Shown here: in pieces, positions 34,245 to 46,599 of the stretch
Numbering within the stretch: position 1 is the first letter of the stretch
How the letters are laid out: every line of letters begins with the position of its first letter
Assembly: GCA_015680905.1 (NCBI GenBank)
Contig: CM027377.1
Coordinates: forward strand, 56,751,501 to 56,815,500
Length of the DNA: 64,000 nt
Source: Coptis chinensis
Taxonomy: Eukaryota; Streptophyta; Magnoliopsida; Ranunculales; Ranunculaceae
Direction: 5' to 3'
The notes under the pieces: model-generated
What the model saw: the letters and a program-made list of their open reading frames with translations, nothing else
Database searches by the model: none
What the model was told of the DNA's origin: nothing
Made by a program: the position numbers and the translations under genes

Positions 34245-35430
34245 TGATATCTACTTTTTACTACGTTAGAGATTGTCTCTCTAATTTGACAAAAGTGCAA
34301 ATTCAAAGTTTCCTTACTCACAAAATTTCGTGTTCATATAGTTGGAGTAAAGATTCGATCTAACCTAAAGTCTAGGACAACTACAACTTGGTTTTTACTC
34401 TTAGGGAACTAGTGAGTAAGTTAAATACTAATACTAGGTTTCTTTTCTACACAAACATAAAAAAAATTAAGTTTCAAGTGAATGCAACTAAAACACAATA
34501 CGATTTACTAAAAGAAAATATGGAGAGTTAATCCTCCTCATGTGAAGTTAACTTTTGTTGTTGATTTTAATAAGTTTATTTTATTCTTCCTAGAACTCAC
34601 AGACAAGTCTAATAGAAGAAAACTTGATTCCCTAACATGTATGGCTCATCTCTAAGCTCATACATGCTAGCAAGTGGAACCAAAGCAATGACTTATCTCT
34701 AAGCTCATCACTTTGATCCCTAACTAGACACTACACCAACTATCATTTTGGGATAGGGTGTAGGTCTAGTTGTTCTTCCTAAACAACCCACCAAACCAAC
34801 AACAAAGATTTTTCCCTCACATGAGTTTGATTAACTCCCCAAAGGGAAGTTAGCTCATGATCCTTGGAATGAAGGATTACAAGTTAGAAAGTACAAAAAG
34901 AGAGAGAGAGAAAAAGGAAAAATAAGACTAATTATCTAACTCACTTGCTTTTGATTTATTTTCAACTAGAAGAAAACCAAAGTTTCCTCCATTAAAACTA
35001 TTACAAGCTTTTCTTACCAAAACTAAACTAAATAATCCAAAATGACTAAGGAACTAAAATAATACAAGGTAAGAAAAAAGAAGTCAATGGAGTAAATGGA
35101 GTGTCCCCCACTTGTTTTGTTTTCTTCTCCATTTGAGAGACATCTCATTTCCTCCCATGTGAAACATCAAACCACATTTACTTCATTTTTATCCACCACA
35201 TTAAAACAAAGTGACACCTTGCCTTTTTTTCACTATTAACACCTAATCTAATTAATTACATGCAAGGTGTCAACTTTGCACTAATAATTTGTCATTTTTG
35301 TCTTGACATGCTCCATGATTGATGACTCATCCAATCTTGTAGGCCCGCATAGTGGGTCATATGTGCAGTCCAGTGGCGGTCCGGTCTTGAGGCAATTTTA
35401 CAACTTCCCGCCTATGCGTAGAGTTCATCG
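34245..35430 (-). repeat. 3' LTR of the Athila-like element
   Basis: Matches 49364-50550 closely, from TGATATCTACTTTTTACTACG to AGAGTTCATCGC. The similarity stops there. Confidence 0.85.
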
Positions 35431-35439
35431 CATACGATT

Positions 35440-36600
35440 GTCCGAAAGAAATTTCGGTTGTCGCGATTCGAGTCCGGAGATGCATATCGTGCACCGTGAT
35501 GTTTAGTTCTTCCATTTGTTGGCCGAAATGCATCCGAATGTCCCGCGGCCGGGCAGAGAGTGTAGTTTGATTTTCCATAAGGAGAGCGTGATTCTGCAAG
35601 GACCGAGAATGATTTTCCAAGATTTCCTCCTGTTCAACATCATGCTTTGCTTGACGTTCTTGGAAATCCTTAAGAGTTGTAATGATGATATTCTGACGAG
35701 CATGTAGTTCCCGCATGCCATGATGAAGAAATTGAATGCCTTCCATGGGGTTAAAAAACTTTAGCATGGCATTTTCATCAAAGAAACGGTCAGGGTTTGA
35801 GCTTGGGTCGTTCTGTTCATTTGTCAGAGTATCAGGAGTCCAAAAACCAATGGAGTAGTCTGTTTGGAGTATGCTAATATGTGCTCTTTAAAGTGGTGTT
35901 TCTGGAGAAATAACTGGATAACCCCAACGCATCATAATTTGCGTGACTAAAGTGGGTAGAGGTAGAGGTGCTAACTTTCTTGTTTTCTGGTGGTGATCAC
36001 GTTCCACAGGTGTTGGATTAGACAAAAATCATCTCTTTGAGTCTGCAAAATCCAAAGTAGGTGAAGTTGAGTCTTTGTGACTTCTGATTGGTGAGATGTA
36101 TCGATCACATTGTGTCCTAACCGGTGGAGCCGCGACTTCGTTGATTACGTTTCAAAGAGCGAAAGAACAAGCGTGATGTCTATTTCCCACTTCGCCATAA
36201 GATATGGTAGCTCTTAGTAAACTTTTGACAGAATCAAATGATGACTTTGGAAAAAGGCACTCTGGGTATTCATTGGTATTTGAAGTATGTCGGAGATAAT
36301 TTCCCTAGTCAATTCCAATCGTCGTCCATAAGCATCCAAAGTAGAATTTTCCATTCTCAGGTTCTATAAATTGGTAGAACATCAAAACCAATTCTTGGGA
36401 ATCACAAGCTGCTGAATGATATAGAAGAGGCGTCCATCCCCGACGTATTATTTTGGTGTCAAAATAAGGATAAAACCGGCCATCTTCCAAAACTTTTAGG
36501 TAGTCTTTCTCGAGCATTATTTTTCTTGGTTGATCCATTGGTAGTATTACTGAGGGAAGGATAGTGAGAATTGTTTGAATGAGAATGGCTGAAAAAGAAG
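35440..36600 (-). pseudogene. ATHILA ORF-1-like region, copy nearer the 3' LTR
   Basis: The minus-strand protein start has GRFYPYFDTKIIRRGW, similar in layout to the other copy. It ends in a helical, coiled-coil-like part (FLHHGMRELHARQNIIITTL, FQERQAKHDVEQEEILENH). Proteins of this type occupy the env-like position of Athila elements. Fossil. Confidence 0.55.
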
Positions 36601-36960
36601 AGATTTATAGCCAATCTATGAGTCTGTACCAATCTGGATTCCAAGTGTAGTTAATGACCCATGTGATTATGAACAGCAACAATGGGGATCCATAGTAAGT
36701 CTTGTTATGTCAGATTTCCAAAAACAATTAATGAGATGTTTCAATGTTAGAAAATACGGAGGAAAGTTTCACAGGGTAGTTAGACTTACACGTAATTTCA
36801 GAAATGATTATCAGACCTCAGTAATAGCATATGGATAGAATAATCGAGCTGCATGTGTGACAAGTGTTATGCATACCTTGTAGCGTGCGTGATTTTCTCT
36901 GAACAACATGAGTATCAATTAATTAATTTGGTGAGTTTTGGATGGTCTTTCTTTGTTATG

Positions 36961-37010
36961 GTTTGTTTATTTATTTATTATTATTATTATTATTATTTTA
37001 TTTTTTTTAG
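36961..37010. repeat. TTA/TTTA microsatellite
   Basis: Runs of TTTA, then TTA, then T within the Athila-like element. Confidence 0.9.
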
Positions 37011-37155
37011 AGAGGAAAAGACAACTAATATACACAAATATTTAATACGAAACTTCTCCATTTAATACATAACCCATACAAATGTGTGAGAATTATTTAA
37101 CACACCATACTAATATACAAAATGAAAGTCAGAAAAAAAAAATGGTTACATAGAT

Positions 37156-37275
37156 CTAGATGTTCTGGATCATGTTATGCATGAGTGACAAGAGAATAAT
37201 GATAAACATTGTTATCACGAATACTGTGATAGCCCATTCGCGTTGCTCTTTTTCCCATCGCTCGATTGGATTCAT
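37156..37275 (-). other. Short frame with one membrane helix in the Athila-like 3' region
   Basis: A 39-residue frame starting MNPIERWEKEQREW, then a hydrophobic run AITVFVITMFIIILLSL long enough to span a membrane. Env-like regions of Athila elements often encode membrane helices, so this may be a remnant of one. It could also be a chance frame. Confidence 0.35.
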
Positions 37276-37375
37276 TATGATCAAGAAAATGAATTTTTGT
37301 GTGAAGTGTGAAGAGTGAGAGAAAGGGATGAGTGAAGGTGGAAAAGGAAAGTTGTATTTATAATTAGATTTCTGA

Positions 37376-37424
37376 CCGTTGGGCATCTGACCGTTGGGCT
37401 TCTGACCGTTTGGCTTTGAGAGTA
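37376..37424. repeat. 15-bp tandem repeat
   Basis: Three copies of TCTGACCGTTGGGCT-like units (about 37370-37425), coding on the minus strand for repeated PNGQ. Confidence 0.8.
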
Positions 37425-37579
37425 GGCCCAATGCATCGAGGAACAAACTCACATATTAGAAAGTACAATAATTGCATAACATAAATAATTTCTCATTCAA
37501 ACCGTCTGGAGATACAAAATTATGAGAAATCAACCGATATATAATATTTTTATCACAAGAAAACTAAAAATGCAATGTA

Positions 37580-38690
37580 TAAGGGAATTAAATGACATAG
37601 TCATTTCTAAGCCAAGGGAAATAAACGACATTGGGAATCCTCGGGTTAGCGGAAGATGAAACAGTTTTTACGTGAAATCGACCCAATTTAACTTCCGGGC
37701 CGAAATGACCGTGCGGAATGTGGCCTATAGACTGTAGCAATTGATCTTGGAATTGCCGCTGATTTGCCATCATCATTCTCTGGAAACGGCCTTGGCGATT
37801 GCGCATTTCTTGCTAGAAGTCATTTTGGGAAGTAAGCATCTCTTCCTGACGAAGAAACATCCTGTGCATACTTGTGTTCATGTGTCTCAAGGCTTCCATG
37901 GGAGTGTTGATTCGGCGCATGGTAGCCTCATTAAAACAGTTGGGTGGTGAAGGGGGAGGAGGAGGTTCGTTATCACGCTCAATATCATCTCTAGCTACTG
38001 GGTCCCACAAGTCTCGAAAATTCCAAAATTCTCGAAAGACCTTGTTGGAATGAAAGGAGTAGCGGACTAGAACCTTAAGTTAAGCATAAGCTGAGTAACA
38101 AGTACAGCAAGTGGAGCTGACCTGTTTGACGCGGTCGTAAGAATATGGCCCAGGAAATGGACCATACAGAAAGTGTTCTTCTTCTCCTAGAGGATCCACA
38201 GCAGGTACAAGAATGTTTTGTTCACGTCAGATGTCTTTGAAGTTCCAATGACGTTGTACGCCAGCCATTGAGTGACGGCCAGTTGGTTTCGTCTAAGCGA
38301 GTGCTGGTACATGAAGTTCGAGCCATTATTGTACTCTCCCTCGAGAAGCGTGTCAAACATTAAGTCCCTCGTAGTCGGATACTCTGACAACAACAAGGTC
38401 GGACTATCAGAGTTTATTGGAATCTGTGCTGTATTCAATATTAACTCCAGCGTGAGTTCACGTTCCAACCCATCCACCGTAATCCAAAATTCATCACCCC
38501 GGAAACCTCCATTGTCGTAAAATTTCAACACCAAATCTTCGGAATAATCAGCTAGAATTCAATGCAAGAGATATTCCCACTCTCTACTAGCAATTTCCTC
38601 ATCGAAAAATGGATGAAACATCCCGAAATTGTAGAGATTTTCAAAATTTCTCTCAACTGTGATTCTCCTTCGTGCTGCCATAGCAAGGTC
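37580..38690 (-). pseudogene. ATHILA ORF-1-like region, second copy
   Basis: The minus-strand start carries FGMFHPFFDEEIASREW, then FRGDEFWITVDGLERELTL and SLRRNQLAVTQWLAYN. A helical C-terminal part (MEALRHMNTSMHRMFLRQEE, RQGRFQRMMMANQRQFQD) resembles the coiled coil of the other copy. The family was first described from Arabidopsis Athila. Fossil. Confidence 0.6.
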
Positions 38691-38699
38691 TAGATGAAT

Positions 38700-39670
38700 T
38701 TTTGAGGGTGGAAATTGCTAGGAGTGATGGAGGAGATGGTGCTGGAGGAAGGGAGTTCGAATTGGTGGAGTTTAGCCCGCATGCGCGGGTTGAATTCAGG
38801 TCTGTTTAGTCGCGTGCGCGAGGTGAGTGTGAGGGAGACCAAGATCCGGATTTTGAGGGGGAAGAAATGTGAGGGATGGACGCGTGGGTGCCCCGCGTGT
38901 GGGTTTTTGTAAACGGGTCCGTGATTTTGGGTCAGGTCCAATTTTTGGCCCAAACCCAAATGAATTCCAGAAATTCCCCTTATGTCCCGAAGTGTTCCAA
39001 AATTTCAAACGTGGAATTTCGATTCGTTTTAACTCCAAATTGAAACAATGATATATCAAAACGATCGGCATTAAAAATGACATTCACTGGAATATGACAA
39101 AATCACATTCAAACCTTTTTATTTATTTATTTTTATTTAGTTAGTTATTTATTTTTATTTATTTATTTATTTATTTATTTTTTTTTTTTTTTTTTTTAGT
39201 TTTTATTTATTTACAATTTTTATATACAAATGTATAAGACGAAAGGAACGTGTCAACAACACCAGAAGTCCAAATAAAACAACACATCACAACAGCTTAA
39301 CTCAGGCAACTTTCATGTCGGCTCTGGGGCAAACCCAATCCAGCCAGACTATGGCTTAACCTTTATGTTTTGGGGGCCTAGGGTTTAGGACGGTACCATC
39401 CCTGACCAATGTGCAATGGTCTAATAATAAAATTACCCTTAGTACATATGGTATAGCCTCAAACCGCCCCTTGATACAGTCATATAGAAAACCGATTGGG
39501 GTTGGCCTGGTGGAATCCATTACCCGCACGAACTAGGAAATGTCCGATGTTGTATATCACGACTCTCTTTGGGCACCATGCTTGGTGCTAAGGAAAAAAT
39601 AAAAAACGAGTATATACATGTTGAGTCTTTTTACGTCAGATCCTCAAGACGAATGTGAGTCTTTTAACTT
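38700..39670. other. Athila-like 3' region without a recognised gene
   Basis: GC-richer at 38740-38900, then a long TTTA/T-rich simple repeat (39116-39212). Near 39630-39690 the segment GAGTCTTTT-AC-TCAGATCCTCAAG occurs twice in tandem. No recognisable domain. Confidence 0.5.
39116..39212. repeat. TTTA microsatellite ending in a T tract
   Basis: Many ATTT units followed by about 20 T. Confidence 0.9.
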
Positions 39671-39677
39671 CAGATCC

Positions 39678-40085
39678 TCAAGGCGAATCCCAACCTGTGG
39701 GAACAACGGGACGACAACGAAGTTTATCCTGCTGAGCTGGTGTCAGACAATAATATACCTTATACTGGCTCATCTCGGATAGAAGATCAAGACCTGGACA
39801 GAAAGGAGTTTGACAGTTCATACACCACCCCATCTTTTTCGCCCGTCGCTTTCGAGCAAAAGTACTACGACCATTACCTATTCGAGATGGGTGAGATTTG
39901 CACCAAATGATGAGTTGGAGTTCGCGAGGAAGAGAATAGAAAAGGGAGGAGAAAGAAGGAGTTGAAATTTTTGGTACCCATTGTTTTCCGGAAGCCACGT
40001 TTGCTCGATTATCGAGGAAGACATTTATACTCGGTTGGAAGTAGAGTTTTTGTGGACTATGGTTTCGGGCGCTTTGCAACCACAC
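39678..40085 (-). other. Accessory open frame in the Athila-like element
   Basis: A 135-codon minus-strand frame downstream of the integrase region. It contains FSSLFYSLPRELQLIIW, loosely like the start of an F-box, and a Cys-rich part CMNCQTPFCPG. No firm family match; it may be a real accessory protein of this element family or chance. Fossil. Confidence 0.3.
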
Positions 40086-40199
40086 ACTCTAGGGATTTTT
40101 AGAAAAAAAATAGAAGAGGCCCGGCTACTAAAATGGCTTACTTTCTCTTTTAAACACATGGAAAGAAGTACACCATCGAATCTATTAGTCTATGTAGAT

Positions 40200-43100
40200 T
40201 TGGATCATTGAGAAGAGTCTCTTCGACATCCGGAGAGCGCAACTCATGATAATGTTTAAGGTGTTGGCCATTTACTTGAAATTCGCTATCATCATTTACG
40301 TTTTCAAAGAAATAGCCCCATAAAGGGGTGATAGCGAGGCGGCGAAAGGACCGGACCATCGAAGTTTTTAATTTTCCGGAAAAATATGTAATCTTGAGTT
40401 GTACAACAAAACTTTTTGACCCACTTTGAAATCTTTTTTCTCAATATGTGCTTGTCATGCACTCTTTTCATGTTGGCTTTATAGGATTCGAGAGATCATA
40501 GGCATAACTCGAATTTCCTCAAGCTCATTTAAGCGCAATTTTTTCTCTTCGCTGCGGCGTTAGTATTATAATTGAGGCTTTTGATGGCCCATAGAGCACG
40601 GTGCTCAAGTTCAACCGGCAGAAGACAAGGTTTTCCAAAAACGAGGCGATAAGGAGACATCCCTATAGGTGTCTTAAAATATGTTATGTATGCCCACAAG
40701 GCATCAGATAATCGTAGAGACCAGTCTTTTCTAGATGGATTGACAATTTTTTCCAAAATGGATTTTTTTTTTTAAATTAAGCTAGGGTTAGGCTGACCCT
40801 CACCTGTATAAATCAACCAAGTCTTACATAGATCGTACCTATAGCATCCTCCTCTATGAGTCTATACAATTCTCTATCTAGGGGAGGTATAAACTTTACT
40901 AAGACATTACAATCAGAAATCTTAAGCCCTGCAAGCAAATCTGCCGGCTTGTTAGCTTCCCTGAAGACATGTGCAAAAGAGCAATAGCTGAATGTGGCAG
41001 CTAGCTTTGATATCATGGCTTCCAAATTCGAACACGTCCATGGTGGTTTTGCGATTTTTGTGATGATCTTCACTGCTGTAAGTGAGTCGGTTTCAACTTC
41101 CACCTTTTTATATCCTAATTCAGTGCATAGCTCTAGTCCAATCGCGATTGCTTTCAGTTCCTGATAGAGAACAGCTTGTACATCACCGCTTCCCCGTGAT
41201 AGGTCGCAACCACCTCTCCTTGATTATTCTCGATTAGACCTCCATGGCGGACCCCTCTGCGCGTCAAAGCACCATCTGCGTTTAGTTTTACTCTGCCTTC
41301 CTCGGGAGGAAGCCACTTACACTCTCGCCTCTTCCTTTCTCACGAACTTAGCTCGAATTCCTAATGTCCGACAAAGCCGTCTTGCTTCAAGTATCTTCAA
41401 TCAGCTGTTTGCATCGCACATATCTCTTTATTTCTCTGCTGATTTTCCTCGGGACTATTTTTGGCTGGCCTCTCCCCTATTCTTGAACCTTCTCCGTTCC
41501 TTTCTTTCCATATCCCATCAACTCTGCCGCGACATATATAGACCTTATAAGTATCAGCCACAAAATTTGGATCCTCTACATAATCTCAGCAGCGATGACC
41601 ACTCCCTATTTGAGCTTCTACCATCCGTTGTAATGCCCAGGACTACTTTTATACCATCAAAGATCTCTCGCGAATACACACATTCAAAGAAGAGATGATT
41701 TGAATATTCTCGACTTTGGTTACACAAGCAGCAGCAGGAGGAAGTAAGGATTTTTTTCTGCATCAGCCTATCTTGCGTTGATAAGCTATTCGAGAACAGT
41801 TGCCAGGTCGTAAAGGAGTGTCTTGGGATAACCCATCTGCCCCACACAAGTCTCTGCCATCTGACTTTTACTTCTTTTACCCTCAGGGCTTCATATGCAC
41901 TTCTCGACGTGAATTTCCCACTCTGATGCGGTGTCCACACCACTCGATCTTGAACTAGGTGCTTGTTGATTCGCGGTACCGGGATATCCTCTCGTAGCCT
42001 ATTACTTTGGATGTTACGTACCACTTCGTTCCAATCTCCTTCTGTTAACAGTTGATCTACTGTGGCATTTAGTGGTAGCTGTATTTCAACAACTGCCTGG
42101 TCATTGAACAAAAGAGGGCTACTATGACACCATAGATCGTGCCATACTAATGTATCTCTACCATTGGTGATCGAGTACTGAATGAGCTCTTTCGCTTCTT
42201 TTCTGCTCTGTAAAATGTTCCGCCATGACCATGAGCAATCTTATGGGTCTGTCATCGTCCACAAGTATTTGTGGGCCAAAAGGTTCTTCCATACCCAGTC
42301 AACCCAGATGCTATTTTCCTTCGCCGCTACTTTGAAGACCAAACCATAGTATGCTCCTTTGTTCCATACTTCCATATTCATGATCCCCAGACCCCCCTTT
42401 CGTCCTTTGTCTTATATGTGGTTCTTGAAAACAAGCTTGGTGCACACATCTTTTTGTATCGCATTACCACTCCACAGAAGGTCGCACAAATTTTTCAACT
42501 TGTTCAAGAACTATTTTTCGCAGAATGAATGTTCGGGCCCAATAAACATGTAGTGAGCCAAGCACTGATAGTATGAGTTGCAGTCTACCTGCATGAGATA
42601 GCAATTTTGCTTTCCAGTCCTTGATTCTGCTTGTGACCTTATCTATTAGTGGTTGACATTCTCTGATTCCAAGTCTAGCTGATTCCAAAATGGATTTGCT
42701 CTCTCTATTAGAGACTTCTACTTGACCACTGGTTTGAGGATGATACGGAGTTGCCACTTTGTGCGTGACTCCATATTTCTTTACTAAAGATTCAAAAATT
42801 TTATTGCAAAAATGTTTTCCCCCATCACTAATTATAGCTTTTGGAACACCAAATCGAGAGAAAATATTTTCTTTTACGAACAAAACGATCGTTTTATGAT
42901 CATTAGCACGACATGCCAATGCCTCAATCCATTTTGACACATAGTCAACTGCTACTAGTATGTATAGGAAGCCATGTGAATTTGGAAATGGACCCATGAA
43001 GTCGATGCCCCATACATCAAAGATTTCCATAATTAAAATGGGATTTAAGGGCATCATATTGCGTTGAGTAATGCGTCCTAGCTGCTGGCAGCGATTGTAT

Positions 43101-43430
43101 GCTTTGCAATACTCATGTGCATCTCTAAACAGTGTTGGCCAATAGAATCCACATTGTAGAACCTTGGCCGCAGTTTTCTTACCACTAAAATGACCACCAC
43201 AAGATTGTTCATGACAGAAGGATAACACATCATTGTGTTCCCAGTTGGGAATGCAACGGCGGATTAGTTGGTCAGAACAATACTTGAAGAGGTAGGGATC
43301 ATCCCAAAAATAAAATTTCACAGTGGATAAGAACTTTTTCCGGTCATTACGAGACCAAGATGAAGGGACTTCTTCGGTAACTAAGTAATTTACTATGTCA
43401 GCGTACCAAGGGGATGAAAAAATAGAGTAC
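40200..43430 (-). pseudogene. Integrase region of the Athila-like element, split by a LINE
   Basis: The upstream part (about 42700-43430) has the zinc-binding region ([25 protein letters not shown]) and core motifs ([27 protein letters not shown]). The downstream part (about 40200-40750) has the C-terminal core ([30 protein letters not shown]) and the tail (DSEFQVNGQHLKHYH). The LINE lies between them. Fossil. Confidence 0.85.
40766..42682 (-). mobile_element. 5'-truncated L1-type LINE inside the Athila integrase
   Basis: Inserted with a 15-bp target-site duplication TTCCAAAATGGATTT (40751-40765 and 42683-42697). On the plus strand it opens with T residues (poly(A) tail on the minus strand). 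From its 5' end: the distal RT ([20 protein letters not shown], about 42560-42660), the zf-RVT zinc-binding domain (41600-42050; WTPHQSGKFTSRSAYE, C-x2-C-x7-H-x4-C in CCLCNQSREYSNHLFFEC) and a C-terminal RNase H (40813-41200; METVEVETDS-like acidic start with TDSLTAVKII). Only the last 1.9 kb of a LINE of about 6 kb is present. It has stops and frame changes between the RT and zf-RVT parts and before RNase H. The integrase frame upstream happens to read on into the LINE for about 75 codons. Confidence 0.9.
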
Positions 43431-43479
43431 AAGTGTTCATCCGAAAGGAATCACGAGATAGGTTCGGTATCAAGATCAA

Positions 43480-44680
43480 CATCATCGACAAGTCGCGTGA
43501 TAAATGATCCGCAACCACATTTTCGCAACCTTTTTATCTCTAATTTCTAGAGTAAACTCTTGCAAAAGGAGAATCCATCGGATCAACCTTTGTTTTGCAT
43601 CTTTTTTCGCTAATAGATAACGGCGCGCGTGGTCGTAGTAGACAATAGTTGGAGAACCCACTAGGTAAGGACTAAACTTATCAAAGCATATATACAACGG
43701 TGAGAAACTCTTTCTCAGTGGTGGTATAGTTACGTTGAGCTTCATTAAGGATTTTACTCGCATAGTAAATGACAACTGGCTTATCTTCTCGGCGTTGCCC
43801 TAGTATAGCTCCAATAGCATAGTCGCTCGCGTCACACATTAATTCAAAAGGTTTAGACCAATCAGGTGGTTGAATTATGGGAGTGGTAGTTAATGCGGTT
43901 TTTAAAATCTCAAAGGCTTGTTTGCAATTGAAACTGAAGTTAAAAACGGCATCTTTAAGCAGGAGATTGGTTAAAGGTCGAGCAACCTTTGAGAAATCTT
44001 GAATAAATCTCCTATAGAAACCTGCGTGTCCTAAGAATACGCGAATGTCTCGAACTGATTTTGGTATAGGAGGTGAAGCAATTTTTTCTATCTTAGCTTT
44101 GTCGACTTCGATTCCGTCCTTTGAAACGATATGTCCTAAAACTATTCCTTTTGTAACCATCAAATGACATTTTTCCCAATTGAGAACAAGGTTTTTCTCT
44201 TCACAACGTGTAAAAGCCTTTTCAAGATTTGATAGACAGCTATCGAAAGAATCTCCATATATTGAGAAGTCGTCCATGAATACTTCCATAAAACGTTCAA
44301 CCTTATCACTGAAAATGTGAAGCATGCAGCATTGGAAAGTACCAGGTGCATTGCAAAGGCCAAAAGGCATTCGTCTATATGCAAATGTACCAAATGGACA
44401 CGTGAACGTGGTCTTTTCTTTATCAGCAGAGTCTATGACTATCTGAAAATAACCTGAATAACCATCAAGAAAACAGTAATATGCATGACCGGCTAAGCGT
44501 TCGAGCATCTGATCGATGAATGGAAGTGGAAAGTGATCCTTACGAGTGACAGCATTAAGTTTGCGATAGTCAATGCATATTCGCCATTTCACTGGGATAC
44601 GAGCAGAAATGCATTCATCTTTATCATTTCGCACAACTATAATGCCAGATTTCTTGGGAACAACGTGTATTGGACTCACC
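43480..44680 (-). pseudogene. Reverse transcriptase and RNase H region, Athila-like element
   Basis: RT motifs in order: MSPIHVVPKKSG, DYRKLNAVTRKDHFPLPFID, MPFGLCNAPGTFQ, VFMDDFSIYG (catalytic M/DD box) and GFYRRFIQDFSKVARPL. RNase H follows with [18 protein letters not shown] and STTEKEFL-type sequence. Fossil, largely readable. Confidence 0.9.
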
Positions 44681-44739
44681 CAAACACTATCAGAGATAAG
44701 GTAAATAATACCCGCATCGAGTAACTTTAAAACTTCCTC

Positions 44740-45870
44740 TCATACCACATCTTTTATGGTAGGGTTTAGGCGACGTTGCGGTTCACACGACATCTTAGCA
44801 TTTTCTTCAAGGTGTATGCAATGGGTGCACACAGTAGGTTCAATGCCTTTAATGTCATCGAGGGACCATCCAATAGCAGAACGATGTTGTTGAATGACAT
44901 TAATTAAACGAGCTTCCTGATCGTCAATCAATTGTGAAGAAATGATAACTGGGTGACGACCATTTGGATCAAGCTGTACGTATTTTAATTCCGAAGGAAG
45001 AGGTTTTAAATCAGGGGTGGGTGGAGTGGGTATTAAAGATTCTTGAGGAAAGTCATCATCCATGCAGTAAACAGATTGATGTTCATCCAAGTTACTGGAC
45101 ATCACAGTCGTAGGGTCAAATAATGGTATTGACTATAATAACTCATTTACTTCCTGTGTATAATCATCGTCCTCAAACTCGGATTCACTAAAGGAAAGAA
45201 ATTGGTACACTTCATCTTCTGGAAAAGAGTTTGTTAAATACTCTTGCGTAATGCTATCAACCCTGTTGACCTCACCATCATTGTCAGGCTCTGGGATTTG
45301 TTTCATCAACTTGAACACATTCACCTCGACCGATAGATTTCCGAAGGACATGGTCATTGAACCATCCCTACAGTTAATAAGAGAATTAGCAGTTGCTAGG
45401 AACGGACGTCCTAAGATGATAGGAATGGAATCACATGCAACTTCTGTATCCAAAATAACAAAGTCTACAGGATATAAAACGTCTTTGACTTTTACGAGGA
45501 CGTTTTCCACAATTCCTTTTGGATACTTTATGGAACGATCGGCTAACTGTAGAGTCATGGTGGTAGGTTTGAGCTCATGAAGACCTAGTTGTTTAAATAA
45601 GTAATATGGAAGTAAGTTCACACTAGCTCCTAGGTCTAGAAGCGCAGTAGCGGTATATTTGTCACCTAATGTACATGGAACTGTTGGTCTACCAGGGTCC
45701 TTGTATTTGACTATACCATTGTGTTCGGTGATGGAGGGAAACTGTTCAATGAGGAACGCTTGTTGAGGAACATTAGTTCTCCTTTTTGTGGTGCACATAT
45801 CTTTCAGAATTTTTGCATGTTTTGGTAATAGTTTTAAGGCATCGAGAAAAGGTAAGTTGATTGTCAAATT
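44740..45870 (-). pseudogene. Protease and linker region, Athila-like element
   Basis: TALLDLGASVNLLPYYLFKQLGL is the Athila-type aspartic protease active-site block (D-L-G-A-S). IPIILGRPFLATANSLI is its downstream motif. The linker to RT follows (HRSAIGWSLDDIKGIEPTVC). Fossil. Confidence 0.85.
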
Positions 45871-46599
45871 TTGAAAAGTCTCTCGAATTTCAGCAAAATT
45901 CTCATCGAGGTTTATTCTTTCTTTGCCAAGCGTGCAGGAAACGGTGCCTTAGGGCGGAATTTGGCAAAGGGGTCTACCTACTTGTTTCCTACATTCGGAG
46001 ATGTTAACTTTGTTGGATCTGGTGAATCTACCGTAGGTTCATTATTGGAAATAGATTCATTTGATCCTTCGGATTCCTTTGGTTGATCATCTAGCATACG
46101 TATTTGATTGTCTACAGTTTTTCCAGATCGTAGAGTAGTGATTGCATGCACCTCACCTTGGTTGGGGGTGCTTGTACTAGGTGCATTGGTGAGATCAAAG
46201 GCTGTGTTTGCTGGTTTAGGGTTTGGAACTGCTTGTGCAGGAAACACGCCTTTCTGACTCTTTTCTTGCGCCAATTGTTGAAGTGATTGTTGGATAGACG
46301 TTAAAATTTGAGACTGTTGGTTCATGTAAGCCAAGAAAGTCTCGTTTGTCCTATCCGTAACGGGTGGCGCAGGTTGTGCAATAGGTAGTAGTTCTCGATT
46401 ATTGCTTAGAAGTTGTTGATTATAGTTGGGATTATGGAACAAGGTTGGAACAAAGGCTGCGGTTGGTTTGATAATTAGCATTGGAATTATTTTGAAATTG
46501 ACCTTGTTGGTATTGTTGATTATTTCCTTGGCGATATGGAATAAAATTGTTGGTAGGTCAAACAGGTGGATTAGCGAAACCTGGAGGAGCCCCCATCTG

